From contig NZ_AP022612.1 in assembly GCF_010729895.1 (NCBI RefSeq), positions 5,146,001 to 5,210,000 of the forward strand: DNA of 64,000 bases, read 5' to 3'. Under the pieces are notes generated by a model. The model searched no databases and was not told where the DNA came from. It saw only the letters and a program-made list of their open reading frames with translations. How positions within the stretch are numbered: position 1 is the first letter of the stretch; every line of letters begins with the position of its first letter. The stretch comes from Mycolicibacterium confluentis (GTDB lineage Bacteria > Actinomycetota > Actinomycetes > Mycobacteriales > Mycobacteriaceae). Below are positions 10,780 through 20,793 of this stretch, in pieces. Made by a program: the position numbers and the translations under genes.

Positions 10780-12080
10780 TCGGCTGACCGGCGCCGCTGG
10801 GGGCTATCGCGCCGGGCGTACTCCTCCAGGATGTCGGCGGCGCGCCGGCAGCTGACGGCGGCATCTGACATCTGACTGCCCAGCGCGCGGGCGCGTTGCG
10901 TGCAGTCGGATTCCAGAACCCGGGTGAGGTCCTTGACCAGGGTCTTGGGTGTGGTCTTGGCGAAGCGCCGCGCGTATCCGGCGCCGAGGCGCTTGAGCTG
11001 ACCACCGTAGAAGGACTGCTCGGGCAGTAACCACAGCGCGAGGGTGGGCACCCCGGCGCGCAGCCCGATCGGGATGGTTCCGGCGCCGCCGTGATGCACC
11101 ACTGCCCGGCATTGCGGGAAGACCGCTGCGTAACTCACCGAGGTCACGAGTTTGACGTCGTCGGGGACGCGGAGGCCGGCCATATCGCTCCATCCCGCCA
11201 CCACCAGTGCCCGCGCACCCAACTCCGCACACGCGGAGGTGATCATGTCCATCATCTCGGCGGGCGACTTGACCGGGATGCTGCCGAACCCGAACAGGAT
11301 CGGCGCCGAACCGGCGGCGATCCAGCTGAGCACCTCATCGTCCACCTCGGTGGCCATCTCCATGGTGAGCGCCCCGACGAACGGGCGTTGACTCTCCCAC
11401 TGCGCCCACTCGGTGGCCAGACCCGGGAAACAGATCGGGTCATAGGCCTGGATCTCCAGCGTGCCGCGCGCGATCAACCGGCCCGGCGCAGGTGTTCTCG
11501 CCGGCGCCAGGCCGAGTTCGGCGCGCTGGGCGTTCTCGATACCCTTGGTCAGCCGCCAATACAGCCAATCGTTGAGTTCGACCATCCAGCGCACCAGCGG
11601 CGCCGGCAATCCGGGAACCAACCGGCCGTTGGGCCGTTGCGGATAGAAGTGCAGGGCGACCAATGAGATGGCGTTGCGCTCTGCGACATTGGCGACGACC
11701 TCCGGAAAGCTCGGACCGGTGATCACCACGTCCGCGCTGTCGGTCACCACGAGCAGGGTGCGATTCATCTCGGTCCAGCACTCCCGGACCGGACGAAAGA
11801 GGTTTCGGTACAGCCTGATCAGGCCCGTGACGTTCCAGAACCTGTGGGTCAGTGCGTGGAAGAAGTCGCGTGCCGCCTCGACCGGAGCCCGCACGTCCAG
11901 ACCGTACTCCACCGCCGGCAGTCCCCCAGATTCGACGAACCCCACCTGGTCCGGCGGCACGGCCAGCCGCACCTGATGGCCGCGGCGCACCAACTCCCGG
12001 CCGATGACGACGCAGGGCTCGACGTCACCGCGCGTTCCATACGAGGCGAATACGAACTTCACCGGCCGCTCCCGTGCCAT
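10776..12080 (-). CDS. GT1-family glycosyltransferase (GPL Gtf-like)
   Basis: Nucleotide-sugar-dependent glycosyltransferase of 434 residues in the GT-B fold. The N-terminal acceptor side begins with FASYGTRGDVEP. The C-terminal donor side contains HHGGAGTIPIGLRAGVP, the signature of the UGT-like family that includes mycobacterial Gtf1, Gtf2 and Gtf3. It should add a deoxysugar (talose- or rhamnose-type in known GPLs) to a hydroxyl of the lipopeptide. The start ATG at 12080 follows a G-rich stretch. It is the last gene of a minus-strand group with two methyltransferases, 39 bp after the nearer one. The second glycosyltransferase at 15172-16455 is a clear paralogue. The sugar and acceptor cannot be read from the sequence. 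Confidence 0.88.
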   Translation of the reverse strand: MARERPVKFVFASYGTRGDVEPCVVIGRELVRRGHQVRLAVPPDQVGFVESGGLPAVEYGLDVRAPVEAARDFFHALTHRFWNVTGLIRLYRNLFRPVRECWTEMNRTLLVVTDSADVVITGPSFPEVVANVAERNAISLVALHFYPQRPNGRLVPGLPAPLVRWMVELNDWLYWRLTKGIENAQRAELGLAPARTPAPGRLIARGTLEIQAYDPICFPGLATEWAQWESQRPFVGALTMEMATEVDDEVLSWIAAGSAPILFGFGSIPVKSPAEMMDMITSACAELGARALVVAGWSDMAGLRVPDDVKLVTSVSYAAVFPQCRAVVHHGGAGTIPIGLRAGVPTLALWLLPEQSFYGGQLKRLGAGYARRFAKTTPKTLVKDLTRVLESDCTQRARALGSQMSDAAVSCRRAADILEEYARRDSPQRRRSAD

Positions 12081-12119
12081 TCGCTGCGATCCCCCCAGGC
12101 GTTCGCCTGTCGGTGTCGA

Positions 12120-12827
12120 TCAACCCGCCTGTCGCTGTGGGGGCGGGCCCGCCACAAACTCGTCGAGGTGTGCCGCGGGTTTCAGGTTGAGCAGGTGCTC
12201 ACGGTCGGCGGCCAGATCCTCGTAGCTGAGCGCATCGATCTGCTCTGCGGTGAACGACAGCATCGACTCGGGAACGCCTCGACGCACCAGACCGACACCG
12301 AAATCGCAGTCGAGCACCGCCACCTGCAGGTCCGGACGGAAGCTGCACAGGTGGACCACAGCCTTCCAGACGTCACCGCTCCAGTTGACGTTCCACCAGT
12401 GGTTCCGCCGGCGAAAGTCGGTGTAGGAGTCCGCCGGTGTGGCGATCGACGCGCGCGCCGGGTTGCAGTCATGGACGACGATCACCCCGTCGTCACGCAG
12501 GTGCCGCAGCGTGTTCTCCACGTCGCGCAGGGCCTGTTCGCTGGTGTGGAGTCCGTCGATCAGGGCGACATCGATGCCGGTTCGCTCGAGGAGTGCGCCC
12601 TGCTCGGCGAAGAAAGCGTCGCTGGTCGTCTCGAAGTAGTGCGTGACGCGCGCCTTGGCGTCTGCGAGTCGGCGCGTGCGCGGTGACATCGTGAAAGCTG
12701 GGTCCACGGCGATCTTCTCGTCCGCCGCGACACGCATGAACGCCACCCCTTGGGCGACGCCGATCTCGAGGTAGACCGCGTTCGGCCTGCTGGCGAGCGC
12801 CCGTTGGACAGCCTTGATCCGGTTCAT
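12120..12827 (-). CDS. SAM-dependent methyltransferase (class I, Methyltransf_24-like)
   Basis: Protein of 235 residues with a Rossmann-type SAM fold: YLEIGVAQGVAF (motif I) near 19-30, an acidic residue in KIAVDPAF, and ALIDGLH followed by VIVVHDCNP. It resembles sugar O-methyltransferases of GPL and macrolide clusters rather than the other two methyltransferases in this window. The start ATG at 12827 has a good ribosome site (GGGGAGG). It lies between a methyltransferase and a glycosyltransferase on the same strand, so O-methylation of a lipopeptide sugar is the likely role. The exact position is unknown. Confidence 0.82.
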   Translation of the reverse strand: MNRIKAVQRALASRPNAVYLEIGVAQGVAFMRVAADEKIAVDPAFTMSPRTRRLADAKARVTHYFETTSDAFFAEQGALLERTGIDVALIDGLHTSEQALRDVENTLRHLRDDGVIVVHDCNPARASIATPADSYTDFRRRNHWWNVNWSGDVWKAVVHLCSFRPDLQVAVLDCDFGVGLVRRGVPESMLSFTAEQIDALSYEDLAADREHLLNLKPAAHLDEFVAGPPPQRQAG

Positions 12828-13039
12828 ACCTGATTCCTCCCCGCATCAGATTCCGATCCCCGTCCCCCGGAACCAAGGATAGGGCGAATCCACTGCGGGT
12901 GTGACATCGAGACATTCGACCGATGGCCTCGACGGGGGGCGAAACATCCTGCGCGCGAACCTTTCCCCGATCAAGGACCGCCTGCGACCCGCACGGTCGA
13001 CGCGATCGGGCCCGTGGCGCAAACGGCGGCGGCCGGCGA

Positions 13040-13852
13040 TCAGTCCTTCTGGAAGCAGTACACGCGATACGCGAGGTTGCCCTTGGTGAGCGTCTTCTGC
13101 CCCCACTCGGCCTGCATGCGTGCCAGTCCACGCAGGTACGCCGGCATGGTGCGGGACAGCACCGCCTCGGTCCCCGCCCGGCCCGCCTTCATACCGCGGG
13201 CGATCTGCGGTTCGATGTCTGCGCAGGAGAGCATCCGCAGCGGCGCATTCGCCAGGTCGTCCTCCCATTCGACGACGCTTCGGGTGACGCGGCAGTCGGT
13301 GTACAGGAAGTGCCCGCCAGGCCGCAGGACGCGAGCGACCTCGGTCAGGAAGGTGCTGAAGTGTGGATAGCAGTGCGAAGACTCGACATTGAGTACGGCA
13401 TCAAATGATTCATCCGGGAAGGGCAGGTCCTCCGCATCGCCCTGCACAAAATCCAAACCCTCCACAAGGTGCCGCCGACGGCAGAAGTCGATGCCGGCCG
13501 GATTCAGATCCAGGCCGGCGTACGACGCCGGGCGCAGATAGCGCTTGACGTATGACGCACCGCCGCCGTGGCCACACCCGACCTCAAGCACACCCTTGCC
13601 CTCCAGATCAACCTGCGCTGCCGTGCGGTGATAGAGATTGATGCACTCGCGATTCGGTTCATCGTCGGCCTCCAAGGGCAGGCCCAGGGGCGGGTCCTCT
13701 TCGTAGCCGTAGTTCAGGAACACCACATCCTCGGGAGCGAACCGGCCTGTAACGAACGGATAGAGGTACTTGTTCGTCAGCTTGATTGCCTTCTCGCCGA
13801 TTTCGTTCCTCAACGTTTTGTCGAAGGGGTTAATTCGCTCTTTGATGGCCAT
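13040..13852 (-). CDS. SAM-dependent methyltransferase, GPL/phthiotriol O-methyltransferase family
   Basis: Protein of 270 residues with SAM motif I VLEVGCGHGGGASY near 96-109, LDLNPAGIDFC, GDAEDLPF and VLRPGGHFLYTD. This pattern is that of the mycobacterial lipid methyltransferase group containing Rv2952 and the GPL Fmt/Rmt enzymes, which methylate fatty-acyl, rhamnosyl or fucosyl hydroxyls. It is a paralogue of the gene at 14404-15168, which faces the other way. It starts at an ATG at 13852 with no clear ribosome site. An AATACT hexamer six bases before the ATG raises the possibility of a leaderless transcript. It heads a minus-strand group ending in the glycosyltransferase at 10776. Confidence 0.86.
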   Translation of the reverse strand: MAIKERINPFDKTLRNEIGEKAIKLTNKYLYPFVTGRFAPEDVVFLNYGYEEDPPLGLPLEADDEPNRECINLYHRTAAQVDLEGKGVLEVGCGHGGGASYVKRYLRPASYAGLDLNPAGIDFCRRRHLVEGLDFVQGDAEDLPFPDESFDAVLNVESSHCYPHFSTFLTEVARVLRPGGHFLYTDCRVTRSVVEWEDDLANAPLRMLSCADIEPQIARGMKAGRAGTEAVLSRTMPAYLRGLARMQAEWGQKTLTKGNLAYRVYCFQKD

Positions 13853-14403
13853 GGCCGCAGTATTCCAAAGTCATCGACCACACGGAGCGGTGTTCACGCC
13901 GAACTCCCAGATTCGACACGATGCCAGTGTTTCCGCGGGTGCGCAGCGCTCGTCCGACACCGGATCTGCATAACTCGAGTTACCGCACATGCGTGCTGCT
14001 GCAGCAACATTGAGCGAGGTCCGCTCACCGTGCGTCTCGCGAAACGAACCGCTGCTGCCCGGGCAGAACGGTTGTCACACCGATCTGCGAAGCGTCCGGT
14101 CAGCTAAACCGACCGCACCCGACGGCGATGGTCCCGGGAGTCGAAATCGGTTGGTTTCGAGCTTTTTTCACATTCATCCGCCCGGTGCGCCGCGCACTCC
14201 GACACAACGGTCCACAGGCGTCGGCAACGCCTTCACACCACTGCTCGATGCGCGATCTTGGGGGACATCTTCTAGGCTGACAGCGGGCTCATACCTGGCT
14301 GATGCCGAACTCTGTCGATGTGCGGCGTTGCGCAACCGCCTCGTCCGCGCCATTCCAGGCAAAGCCAATGCGTTGCCCGGTCCGCCCCTGGCATAATCGA
14401 AAG
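13853..14403. other. Divergent intergenic region between two methyltransferase genes (551 bp)
   Basis: No convincing gene. Short frames on either strand lack ribosome sites and motifs. The base composition is patchier than the flanking genes, with T-rich stretches near 14150-14170. It must hold the promoters of both methyltransferases; a candidate for the rightward one is listed separately. Confidence 0.5.
14392..14403 (+). promoter_or_regulatory. Candidate -10 element for a leaderless methyltransferase transcript
   Basis: CATAAT (14392-14397) ends six bases before the GTG at 14404. In mycobacteria a TANNNT-like -10 six to seven bases before an ATG or GTG marks leaderless mRNAs. A weak TTGCCC lies upstream, but at a 13-base spacing, so no good -35 is present. 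Confidence 0.4.
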
Positions 14404-15168
14404 GTGCAGACAGAAGAGCAGCGTTCCATCTCGTCCGTGGTGAAATCGCTTGCACAGAAGTGGTATCCCTACGTCACCCGAACAGCGGGAGATGATCTGC
14501 TGTTCATCAATGCGGGCTACGAGGAAACTCCACCCATGTCGCTGCCGCTGGAACCCGAGGATGAGCCCGATCGGTATTTCATCCAGCTCTACCACCAGAC
14601 GGCGACGCAGGTCGACCTGACCGGCAAGCGCCTCCTGGAGATCAGCTGCGGTCACGGAGGTGGCGCGTCCTATATCGTCCGGACGCTGGGGACCGCGTCG
14701 GTGACGGGTCTGGATCTCAACCCGGTCGGCATCGAGTTCTGCAGGCGCAAGCACCAACTGCCGGGACTGGACTTCATCCATGGCGACGCGGTGGATCTTC
14801 CCTTCGCGGACAACACCTTTGACGCCGTGCTCAACATTCAGGCCTCGTTTGCCTATCCGTCGCTGGCACGGTTCATGTCGGAGGTGCACCGGGTGCTTCG
14901 CCCCGGCGGACATCTGCTCTACACCGACCGGCGCAAGAGTCGGCAGGTGCCCGAGTGGGAGACCGCGCTGATCGCGGGTCCGTTGCGTCGGGTGTCCGAC
15001 CGGATCATCAGCGAGGAGGTGGCCACCGGTCTGGAGCGGAACATGCCGCGGATGACGGAACTGACCCGCTATCCGGCCTTCATCGCCAGAAGGCAGTACG
15101 CCAACACGGCACGACAGCTGCGCCGCGGCGACATCTGCTACCGGATGTCGACCTACGTCCGCGACTGA
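14404..15168 (+). CDS. SAM-dependent methyltransferase, GPL/phthiotriol O-methyltransferase family (paralogue)
   Basis: Protein of 254 residues from the GTG at 14404. SAM motif I is LLEISCGHGGGASY, followed by LDLNPVGIEFC, GDAVDLPF and VLRPGGHLLYTD. It aligns along its length with the product at 13040-13852, including the shared block LPLEPEDEPDR versus LPLEADDEPNR, so the pair arose by duplication. An in-frame ATG at 14302 would add 34 low-complexity residues with no counterpart in the paralogue. I therefore prefer the GTG, which has a -10-like hexamer directly upstream. It converges on the glycosyltransferase at 15172 with three bases between stops. Probable role: O-methylation of a sugar or of the acyl chain. 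Confidence 0.85.
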   Translation: MQTEEQRSISSVVKSLAQKWYPYVTRTAGDDLLFINAGYEETPPMSLPLEPEDEPDRYFIQLYHQTATQVDLTGKRLLEISCGHGGGASYIVRTLGTASVTGLDLNPVGIEFCRRKHQLPGLDFIHGDAVDLPFADNTFDAVLNIQASFAYPSLARFMSEVHRVLRPGGHLLYTDRRKSRQVPEWETALIAGPLRRVSDRIISEEVATGLERNMPRMTELTRYPAFIARRQYANTARQLRRGDICYRMSTYVRD

Positions 15169-15171
15169 TCA

Positions 15172-16455
15172 TCACGCTCCGCGCCCGAACGCCTGACAGC
15201 TGTGTCCGGCGCTGCGCTCGACGAGGTCGGCGGCATGCGCGGCACTGTCGGGTGCGCGTGTCATCCGGTGGGCGAAGGCACCCGCTCGCTGTGCGCATTC
15301 CGGTTCGAGCACGCGACTGAGATCGTCGAACAGGGTTCTGCGCGTCACCGTGGAAAGCCGTCGCGTCGCACCGAGTTTGAGCATCTCCAGCTGAGCCCCC
15401 CAGATCCGCTGGCCCAGCAGCGTCCACAGCACCACCGCCGGCACGCCTGCCCGCAGACCCGCCGTGGTGGCGCCGGTGCCGCCGTGCACCACCGCTCGGC
15501 ACGCTGGGAACACCGTCGCGTGGTTGACCGCACTGACCACTTTGACATCGTCGGCCCCTCGGACATCATCGAAGCTGGTGCCACCCGCGCAGATCAGTGC
15601 GCGCTGACCCAGCTGTGCGCACACGTTCGTGATCATGCTGTAGGTGTCGACGGGTGATCCCAGCGGTACGCTGCCGAACCCGAAGTAGATCGGCGGGTCG
15701 CCGTCGGCGATCCAGGCCAGCACCTCGTCGTCGGCCTCCGCCGGCAACTCCAGGGTCAGGCCGCCGACGAATGGCCGCCGGTCACCGTGCTGACTCCACT
15801 CGTCCGACAGGCCGGGGAAGACGGGTTCGTCGTACGCCTGGATCTCCAGCCAACCACGGTCGGCAATCCGTTGCGAAACCGGGCGATTCGCCATCGGCAT
15901 GCCGAGTGCGCGTCGTTGCGCGTTGTCCAGGTTCATGGTCTGCAGAAACCACGCCCAGTTGTAGGAGGTCATGGCGCCCAGCACCAGGGCGGGCGGCCGA
16001 CGCCGCCCCAGGGCGAGCTGGCCGTTCGGCCGCACAGGCGTGTAATGCATTGCCACCAGCGGGATGTCGTAGTGCTCGGCGACATTGGCGGTGATCTGTT
16101 CGAAGAACAGTCCGGTGAAGATGACGTCCGCGCCCCGGCACAGCCTGCGCAGGGTGGGACCGGCCTCGGACCAGACCCTGGTGAGGTGTCGTGACGCCTC
16201 CCGCCCGGACACCACCGCTTCGGTGACGTTCCGGACCCCGCCCCGCGACGTGTGCATTCTGCGCTGTGCCTCCAGCGGTTTTCGTGAGTCGATCCCATAC
16301 GGCACAGCCTCGAGTCCCACCGATTCGACCAGCGGTATCAGGTCGGGTGGAACCGCCAACTGCACGTCATGCCCGCGTGCCTGCAGTTCGCGCGCGACGG
16401 CGGCGCACGGTTCGATGTCTCCGCGACTCCCGTAGCTCGCCAGCACAGCCCTCAT
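15172..16455 (-). CDS. GT1-family glycosyltransferase (GPL Gtf-like), second copy
   Basis: Glycosyltransferase of 427 residues, paralogous to the enzyme at 10776-12080. The N-terminus has LASYGSRGDIEP and the donor-site region has HGGTGATTAGLRAGVPAVV; the first copy has HHGGAGTIPIGL there, so the loop differs. I start it at the ATG at 16455, preceded by a GGTGGGGGA ribosome site and in the same alignment position as its paralogue. A longer frame from 16563 would overlap the NRPS gene and has no support. It follows the NRPS stop by 49 bp, so it is probably the last gene of the mbtH-mps1-mps2 operon. Two glycosyltransferases suggest at least two sugars on the peptide. Confidence 0.87.
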   Translation of the reverse strand: MRAVLASYGSRGDIEPCAAVARELQARGHDVQLAVPPDLIPLVESVGLEAVPYGIDSRKPLEAQRRMHTSRGGVRNVTEAVVSGREASRHLTRVWSEAGPTLRRLCRGADVIFTGLFFEQITANVAEHYDIPLVAMHYTPVRPNGQLALGRRRPPALVLGAMTSYNWAWFLQTMNLDNAQRRALGMPMANRPVSQRIADRGWLEIQAYDEPVFPGLSDEWSQHGDRRPFVGGLTLELPAEADDEVLAWIADGDPPIYFGFGSVPLGSPVDTYSMITNVCAQLGQRALICAGGTSFDDVRGADDVKVVSAVNHATVFPACRAVVHGGTGATTAGLRAGVPAVVLWTLLGQRIWGAQLEMLKLGATRRLSTVTRRTLFDDLSRVLEPECAQRAGAFAHRMTRAPDSAAHAADLVERSAGHSCQAFGRGA

Positions 16456-16504
16456 GTGAATCCCCCACCTCAGTCGCCTTCGCTCCCTCCGTTGGAAACG
16501 CTGG

Positions 16505-19500
16505 TCAGAGAACATCCCCCCGCAGCGATGATGCCAGTCGGTCGGCATAGGACCCCAGCGCATCGGGGTTCAGCATGTCGTGATGCGTGCAGTCCACCGT
16601 GTGCGCCGTGATGTCACCGCCGACGAACTGGCGCCAGATCTCGCTGTGTGGCCGGTCGAAATCACCCGTGCTGCGCCCAGCCGAGAAGATCACGACGTCT
16701 CCGCCGAAGTGTCCCGGAGTGTGTGATCGCATCAGCGTCTGATTATGGTTCACATTTCTGATCATGGCCTCCACCAGTTGTTTCGGGGGAAGCGCGACGT
16801 CGATCGCATGGCGATCGCTGATCAACTGCTGTGCAACGTCATAGCTGATGGGTCCGGCTTCGGCCGGTACCTCCACGTGGCCGGCCCGCAGCACGTGTTC
16901 GATGATGTGACTTTCGGTCATCACGTCCTGGCTCTGGATGCTGTTGGCGCCGTAGGAGGCGTCGAGCAGTACGAGCCGCTCGACCGTGCACCCACGCCGC
17001 TGCAGTTCGACGGCGACCTCATGGGCGACCACGCCGCCGAAGGACCAGCCCAGCAGTCGGTACGCGTCGCCGGGACTGACCGCCTGGATTCGGTCGGCGT
17101 AGGCCACAGCCATCTCGTGCACCGACCCGGCGGCGGCAACCCCGTCCGCCTGCACCTGGTTGAATCCGATCATCGGACAGTCGAGGCGGGCCGCCAATGC
17201 GCGGTACGGCCAGCTGAGGCCGAACCCGTCGTGGATGCAGCACACCGGGGTCCCGGTGCCGGTGCTGAGGATCTCCACCGGAAGCACCTCCTCGGTGCTC
17301 GCGGTGCTGCCCAGCTGGCGGCTCAGTCCGGCTACCGACGGTGTGTCGAACAGCGTCCGCACCGCGAGGTTGGCGCCCAACGTGGTGTTGACCGCCGAGA
17401 TCAGCCGCATCGCCGAGAGCGAGTCACCGCCGAGGTCGAAGAACGAGTCGTCGACGCCCACCTTCTGCAACCCGAGCACGCGGGCATACATCGAGGCCAG
17501 GAGCTGTTCGGTCGGGGTGCTCGGCGCCCGGTAGCGGTCGACATCCAGGTAGTCCGGGGCGGGCAGGGCCCTTACGTCGAGTTTGCCGTTGATGGTCAAC
17601 GGCAGTTCGTCGACGACGACCACCGCGGCCGGGACCATGTAGGGGGGCAGCTTGGCGCCCAGCAGGGATCGCGCGTCGACGGGGTCCACCTCTCCGGTGA
17701 CGTAGCCGACCAGTCGTCTGTCACCCGGGTGGTCCTCGCGCGTCACCACGACGGCGTGCCGGACCCCGTCCAGGGCCGCCAGCGCCGCCTGCACCTCACC
17801 GAGTTCGATGCGGTAGCCCCGGATCTTGACCTGGTCATCGGCTCGGCCGAGGTACTGCAGCTGACCGTCCGGACCCCAGCGCACCAGGTCACCGGTGCGG
17901 TACATCCGGGCGCCGTTGGTGCCGAACGGGCAGGCCACGAACCGCGCCGCGGTCAGCCCGGGGCGACGAAGGTAGCCCTGGGCGACTCCGGTGCCGGCGA
18001 CATAGAGTTCGCCGATCACGCCCACCGGCACCCGCCGCAACCACTTGTCCAGCACGAACAGCGCCGCGCCGGGCACCGGCAGGCCGATCGGGATGACCGA
18101 GACACCCGCGGTGAGCGGGGCGCTGATGGTGGCGTACACCGTGGTCTCGGTGGGCCCGTAGCCGTTGATCATCAGCCGTCCCGGTGCCCAGCGTTCCACC
18201 ACCTCGGCCGGGCACGCCTCGCCTGCCACGACGGTCGCCACCGACTGCAACCCGGCCGGGGTCAACGCGGCCAGCGCCGACGGGGTCTGGTTCAGCACGG
18301 CGACGTGTTCGGTGAGCAGCAGCGTGTGCAGGTCCTGGGGGGAACGGGCCACCTCGTCGGGCGCGACCACCAGGCGCCCGCCGTGCAGCAGGGCGCCCCA
18401 GATCTCCCAGGACGAGAAGTCGAAGGCCAGTGAGTGGCACTGCGACCACACCTGCCCCGGCGTCAAGGACAGCCCGATGTCCAGCGACTCGAACAGTCTG
18501 ACCACGTTGTGGTGCGTCACTGCAACGCCTTTGGGCGTGCCGGTGGTTCCGGAGGTGTAGATGATATGCGCGGTGTCGTCGGCCGCGGGCATCGGCAGGG
18601 CCGCGTCGGACTGTGCCTCGATGTCGGCGTCGTCGAGGCGCACCACCGCAACCCCGGAACCGATCAGATGCGCGGCGTAGTCGCCGGTGGTGATGGCGGC
18701 GGTGGGTGCGGCGTCGCCGAGCATGAAGCCGATGCGGGCGTCGGGATGGGCCGGGTCCATCGGCAGGTAGGCCGCACCGGTCTTGAGCACTGCCATGATC
18801 GCGATGACCGCCTCCACCGATCGCGGAACCAGCAGTGCCACACAATGTCCGGGCCCAGCCCCATGACCGACCAGCAGATGAGCCAACCTGTTCGACGCCG
18901 CATCCAACTCCGCATACGTCACCGTCTGCCCGTCACAGGTGACCGCCCCGGCCTGCGGCGTACGAGCCACCTGCGCGGCGAACAACGCCGGAATCGACGC
19001 CGGCACCGGCACCGGCGCGCTCAACACCGCCCGATTACCCCACTGATCCAGGCGGGCATGCTCACCGGCATCGACGACATCGATACCCGACACCGGCTGA
19101 TCAGGATCGACGGTCATCGCCGCCAACACCGCGGCCAACCGATCCACCAACGCCTCGATCGTGGCCGCATCGAAGACATCCGTGCGGAACTCCACCGCCC
19201 CACCGATACCCGCAGGCTCCCCCGCAGCAGTCCAGCGCTCCGCCAACGAGAACGTCACATCCACCCGCGCGGTGTGCGTCTCCGCCGTCAACGCCATGGC
19301 ACTGACATCACCGAGCACCGTCTCGACATCCTGCCCAGCGAAGTTCTGCCACGCCAACATCACCTGCACCAGCGGATGATGAGACAGACTCCGAGTCGGA
19401 TTGAGCCGATCCACCAACACCTCAAACGGCACATCCTGATGCTCAAAGGCCGCCAGACTGCGCGCCCGCACCTGCGCCACCACCTCGCCGACGGTCGGAT

Positions 19501-19735
19501 CCCCCTCAAGGTCGACCCGCAGCACCAACGTGTTGACGAAGAAACCCACCAGCGCATCCAACGCCGGATCACCACGCCCAGCGATCGGAAACCCCACCGC
19601 CACATCACTGCTGGCGCTGATCTTGGCCAACAACACCGCCAACGCGGCCTGCACCACCATGAACGGCGTCGCATTGCGCGCCCGAGCCAACCCGGCGATC
19701 TGCTGCTGCACCTCGACCGGCCAACTCACCTCCAC
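16505..19735 (-). CDS. NRPS Mps2-like, distal fragment: C (second half)-A6-T6-thioesterase
   Basis: Open frame of 1,076 residues that continues the NRPS at 19605-25475 after two frame breaks. In order: second half of condensation domain C6 (1-215, with HQDVPFEVL), adenylation A6 (about 225-730, [13 protein letters not shown]), carrier T6 (GGDSL, Ser 772) and a type I thioesterase (about 820-1076). The thioesterase nucleophile is Ser 898 in GWSFGG, with Asp 925 and His 1051/1052 completing the likely triad. My hand-aligned A6 pocket reads D-F-W-N-V-A-G-V-Y; no residue is assigned, but it resembles A3 of the upstream NRPS. The ATG at 19735 lies inside a condensation domain and is not a natural start. 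A thioesterase end predicts release by hydrolysis or cyclisation, unlike the reductive release implied by the alaninol of classic GPLs. Confidence 0.88.
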   Translation of the reverse strand: MEVSWPVEVQQQIAGLARARNATPFMVVQAALAVLLAKISASSDVAVGFPIAGRGDPALDALVGFFVNTLVLRVDLEGDPTVGEVVAQVRARSLAAFEHQDVPFEVLVDRLNPTRSLSHHPLVQVMLAWQNFAGQDVETVLGDVSAMALTAETHTARVDVTFSLAERWTAAGEPAGIGGAVEFRTDVFDAATIEALVDRLAAVLAAMTVDPDQPVSGIDVVDAGEHARLDQWGNRAVLSAPVPVPASIPALFAAQVARTPQAGAVTCDGQTVTYAELDAASNRLAHLLVGHGAGPGHCVALLVPRSVEAVIAIMAVLKTGAAYLPMDPAHPDARIGFMLGDAAPTAAITTGDYAAHLIGSGVAVVRLDDADIEAQSDAALPMPAADDTAHIIYTSGTTGTPKGVAVTHHNVVRLFESLDIGLSLTPGQVWSQCHSLAFDFSSWEIWGALLHGGRLVVAPDEVARSPQDLHTLLLTEHVAVLNQTPSALAALTPAGLQSVATVVAGEACPAEVVERWAPGRLMINGYGPTETTVYATISAPLTAGVSVIPIGLPVPGAALFVLDKWLRRVPVGVIGELYVAGTGVAQGYLRRPGLTAARFVACPFGTNGARMYRTGDLVRWGPDGQLQYLGRADDQVKIRGYRIELGEVQAALAALDGVRHAVVVTREDHPGDRRLVGYVTGEVDPVDARSLLGAKLPPYMVPAAVVVVDELPLTINGKLDVRALPAPDYLDVDRYRAPSTPTEQLLASMYARVLGLQKVGVDDSFFDLGGDSLSAMRLISAVNTTLGANLAVRTLFDTPSVAGLSRQLGSTASTEEVLPVEILSTGTGTPVCCIHDGFGLSWPYRALAARLDCPMIGFNQVQADGVAAAGSVHEMAVAYADRIQAVSPGDAYRLLGWSFGGVVAHEVAVELQRRGCTVERLVLLDASYGANSIQSQDVMTESHIIEHVLRAGHVEVPAEAGPISYDVAQQLISDRHAIDVALPPKQLVEAMIRNVNHNQTLMRSHTPGHFGGDVVIFSAGRSTGDFDRPHSEIWRQFVGGDITAHTVDCTHHDMLNPDALGSYADRLASSLRGDVL

Positions 19736-20793
19736 ACTGGCCCGCGATAATCGGCCACCGGCGGATACGGCCGATCCGTCGGCAACGCCATCTGCTCAGG
19801 CATCCCCGCCAACGCATCAAGCCAATACGCCAACTCCTGCGCGATCCGACTGTCCGGATCCTCAAGCTCACCCAACTGCGCCCGCTGCCACACCGTGTAA
19901 TCGGCGTACTGCACCGGCAACGGCAACCACTCCGGCTCCCCACCCGCCGACGCGCCTCATAGGCCACCCGAAGATCAGCCAACAACGGCGGCACCGACAC
20001 CCCATCAGCAGCGATGTGGTGCACCACCGCCACCAACACGAACTCCTCATCGGCAACCCGGAAAAGCCGTGCCCGCAACGGAACCTGAGAACTCAGATCA
20101 AAACTGGCACCCACCACCGCCGCCACGGCATCAGCCAGCACCTGCTCCGACCAACCACCGGCATCAACGACTCCCCACCCGAAGTCAACCGCACCACCAT
20201 CGAGCACCACCTGCCGCGGAACCCCATCCACCGCCGGCAACACCGTCCGCAGAATCTCATGCCGCCCAACCACATCGGCCAACGCCGAACCCAACGCCCC
20301 CACATCCAGCGGCCCACTCAACCGCAACACCACCGGCATGTTGTACACCGCCGACGGCCCCTGCAACTGCTCCAGAAACCACAACCGATTCTGCGCAAAC
20401 GACAACGGCACCACCGCAGGCCGCTCACCGGCCACCAACGGCGCAAACCCCCCACCAGAGGCACCGACCCGACCCGCCAACCCCGCCACCGTCGGCGCCT
20501 CGAACAACGCCCGCACCGACAGATCAGCATCCAACGCCGCATTGGCCGCAGCCACCACCCGCATCGCCGACAGCGAATCACCACCGAGATCGAAGAACGA
20601 ATCCCCCACCCCAACCCGATCCAACCCCAACACCTCGGCATAAATGCCGGTCAACAACTCCTCCACCGCCGTCGCAGGCGCCCGATACCGCTCAAAATCC
20701 CGATACTCCGGCGCCGGCAACGCCCGCACATCCAACTTCCCATTCACCGTCAACGGCAACTCATCAACCACCACCACCGCCGCCGGCACCATG
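18681..20793 (-). repeat. 2.1-kb direct repeat within the NRPS, downstream copy
   Basis: This block matches 21895-24009 along its whole length wherever I compared it; the only differences I found are the two missing C bases. It spans the tail of A5, all of T5, all of C6 and the N-terminal part of A6. On the coding strand most of it uses codons ending in G or T (TTT, GCG, AAT, TTG, GGG), unlike the C/G-ending codons of the flanking A-domain cores. Confidence 0.92.
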
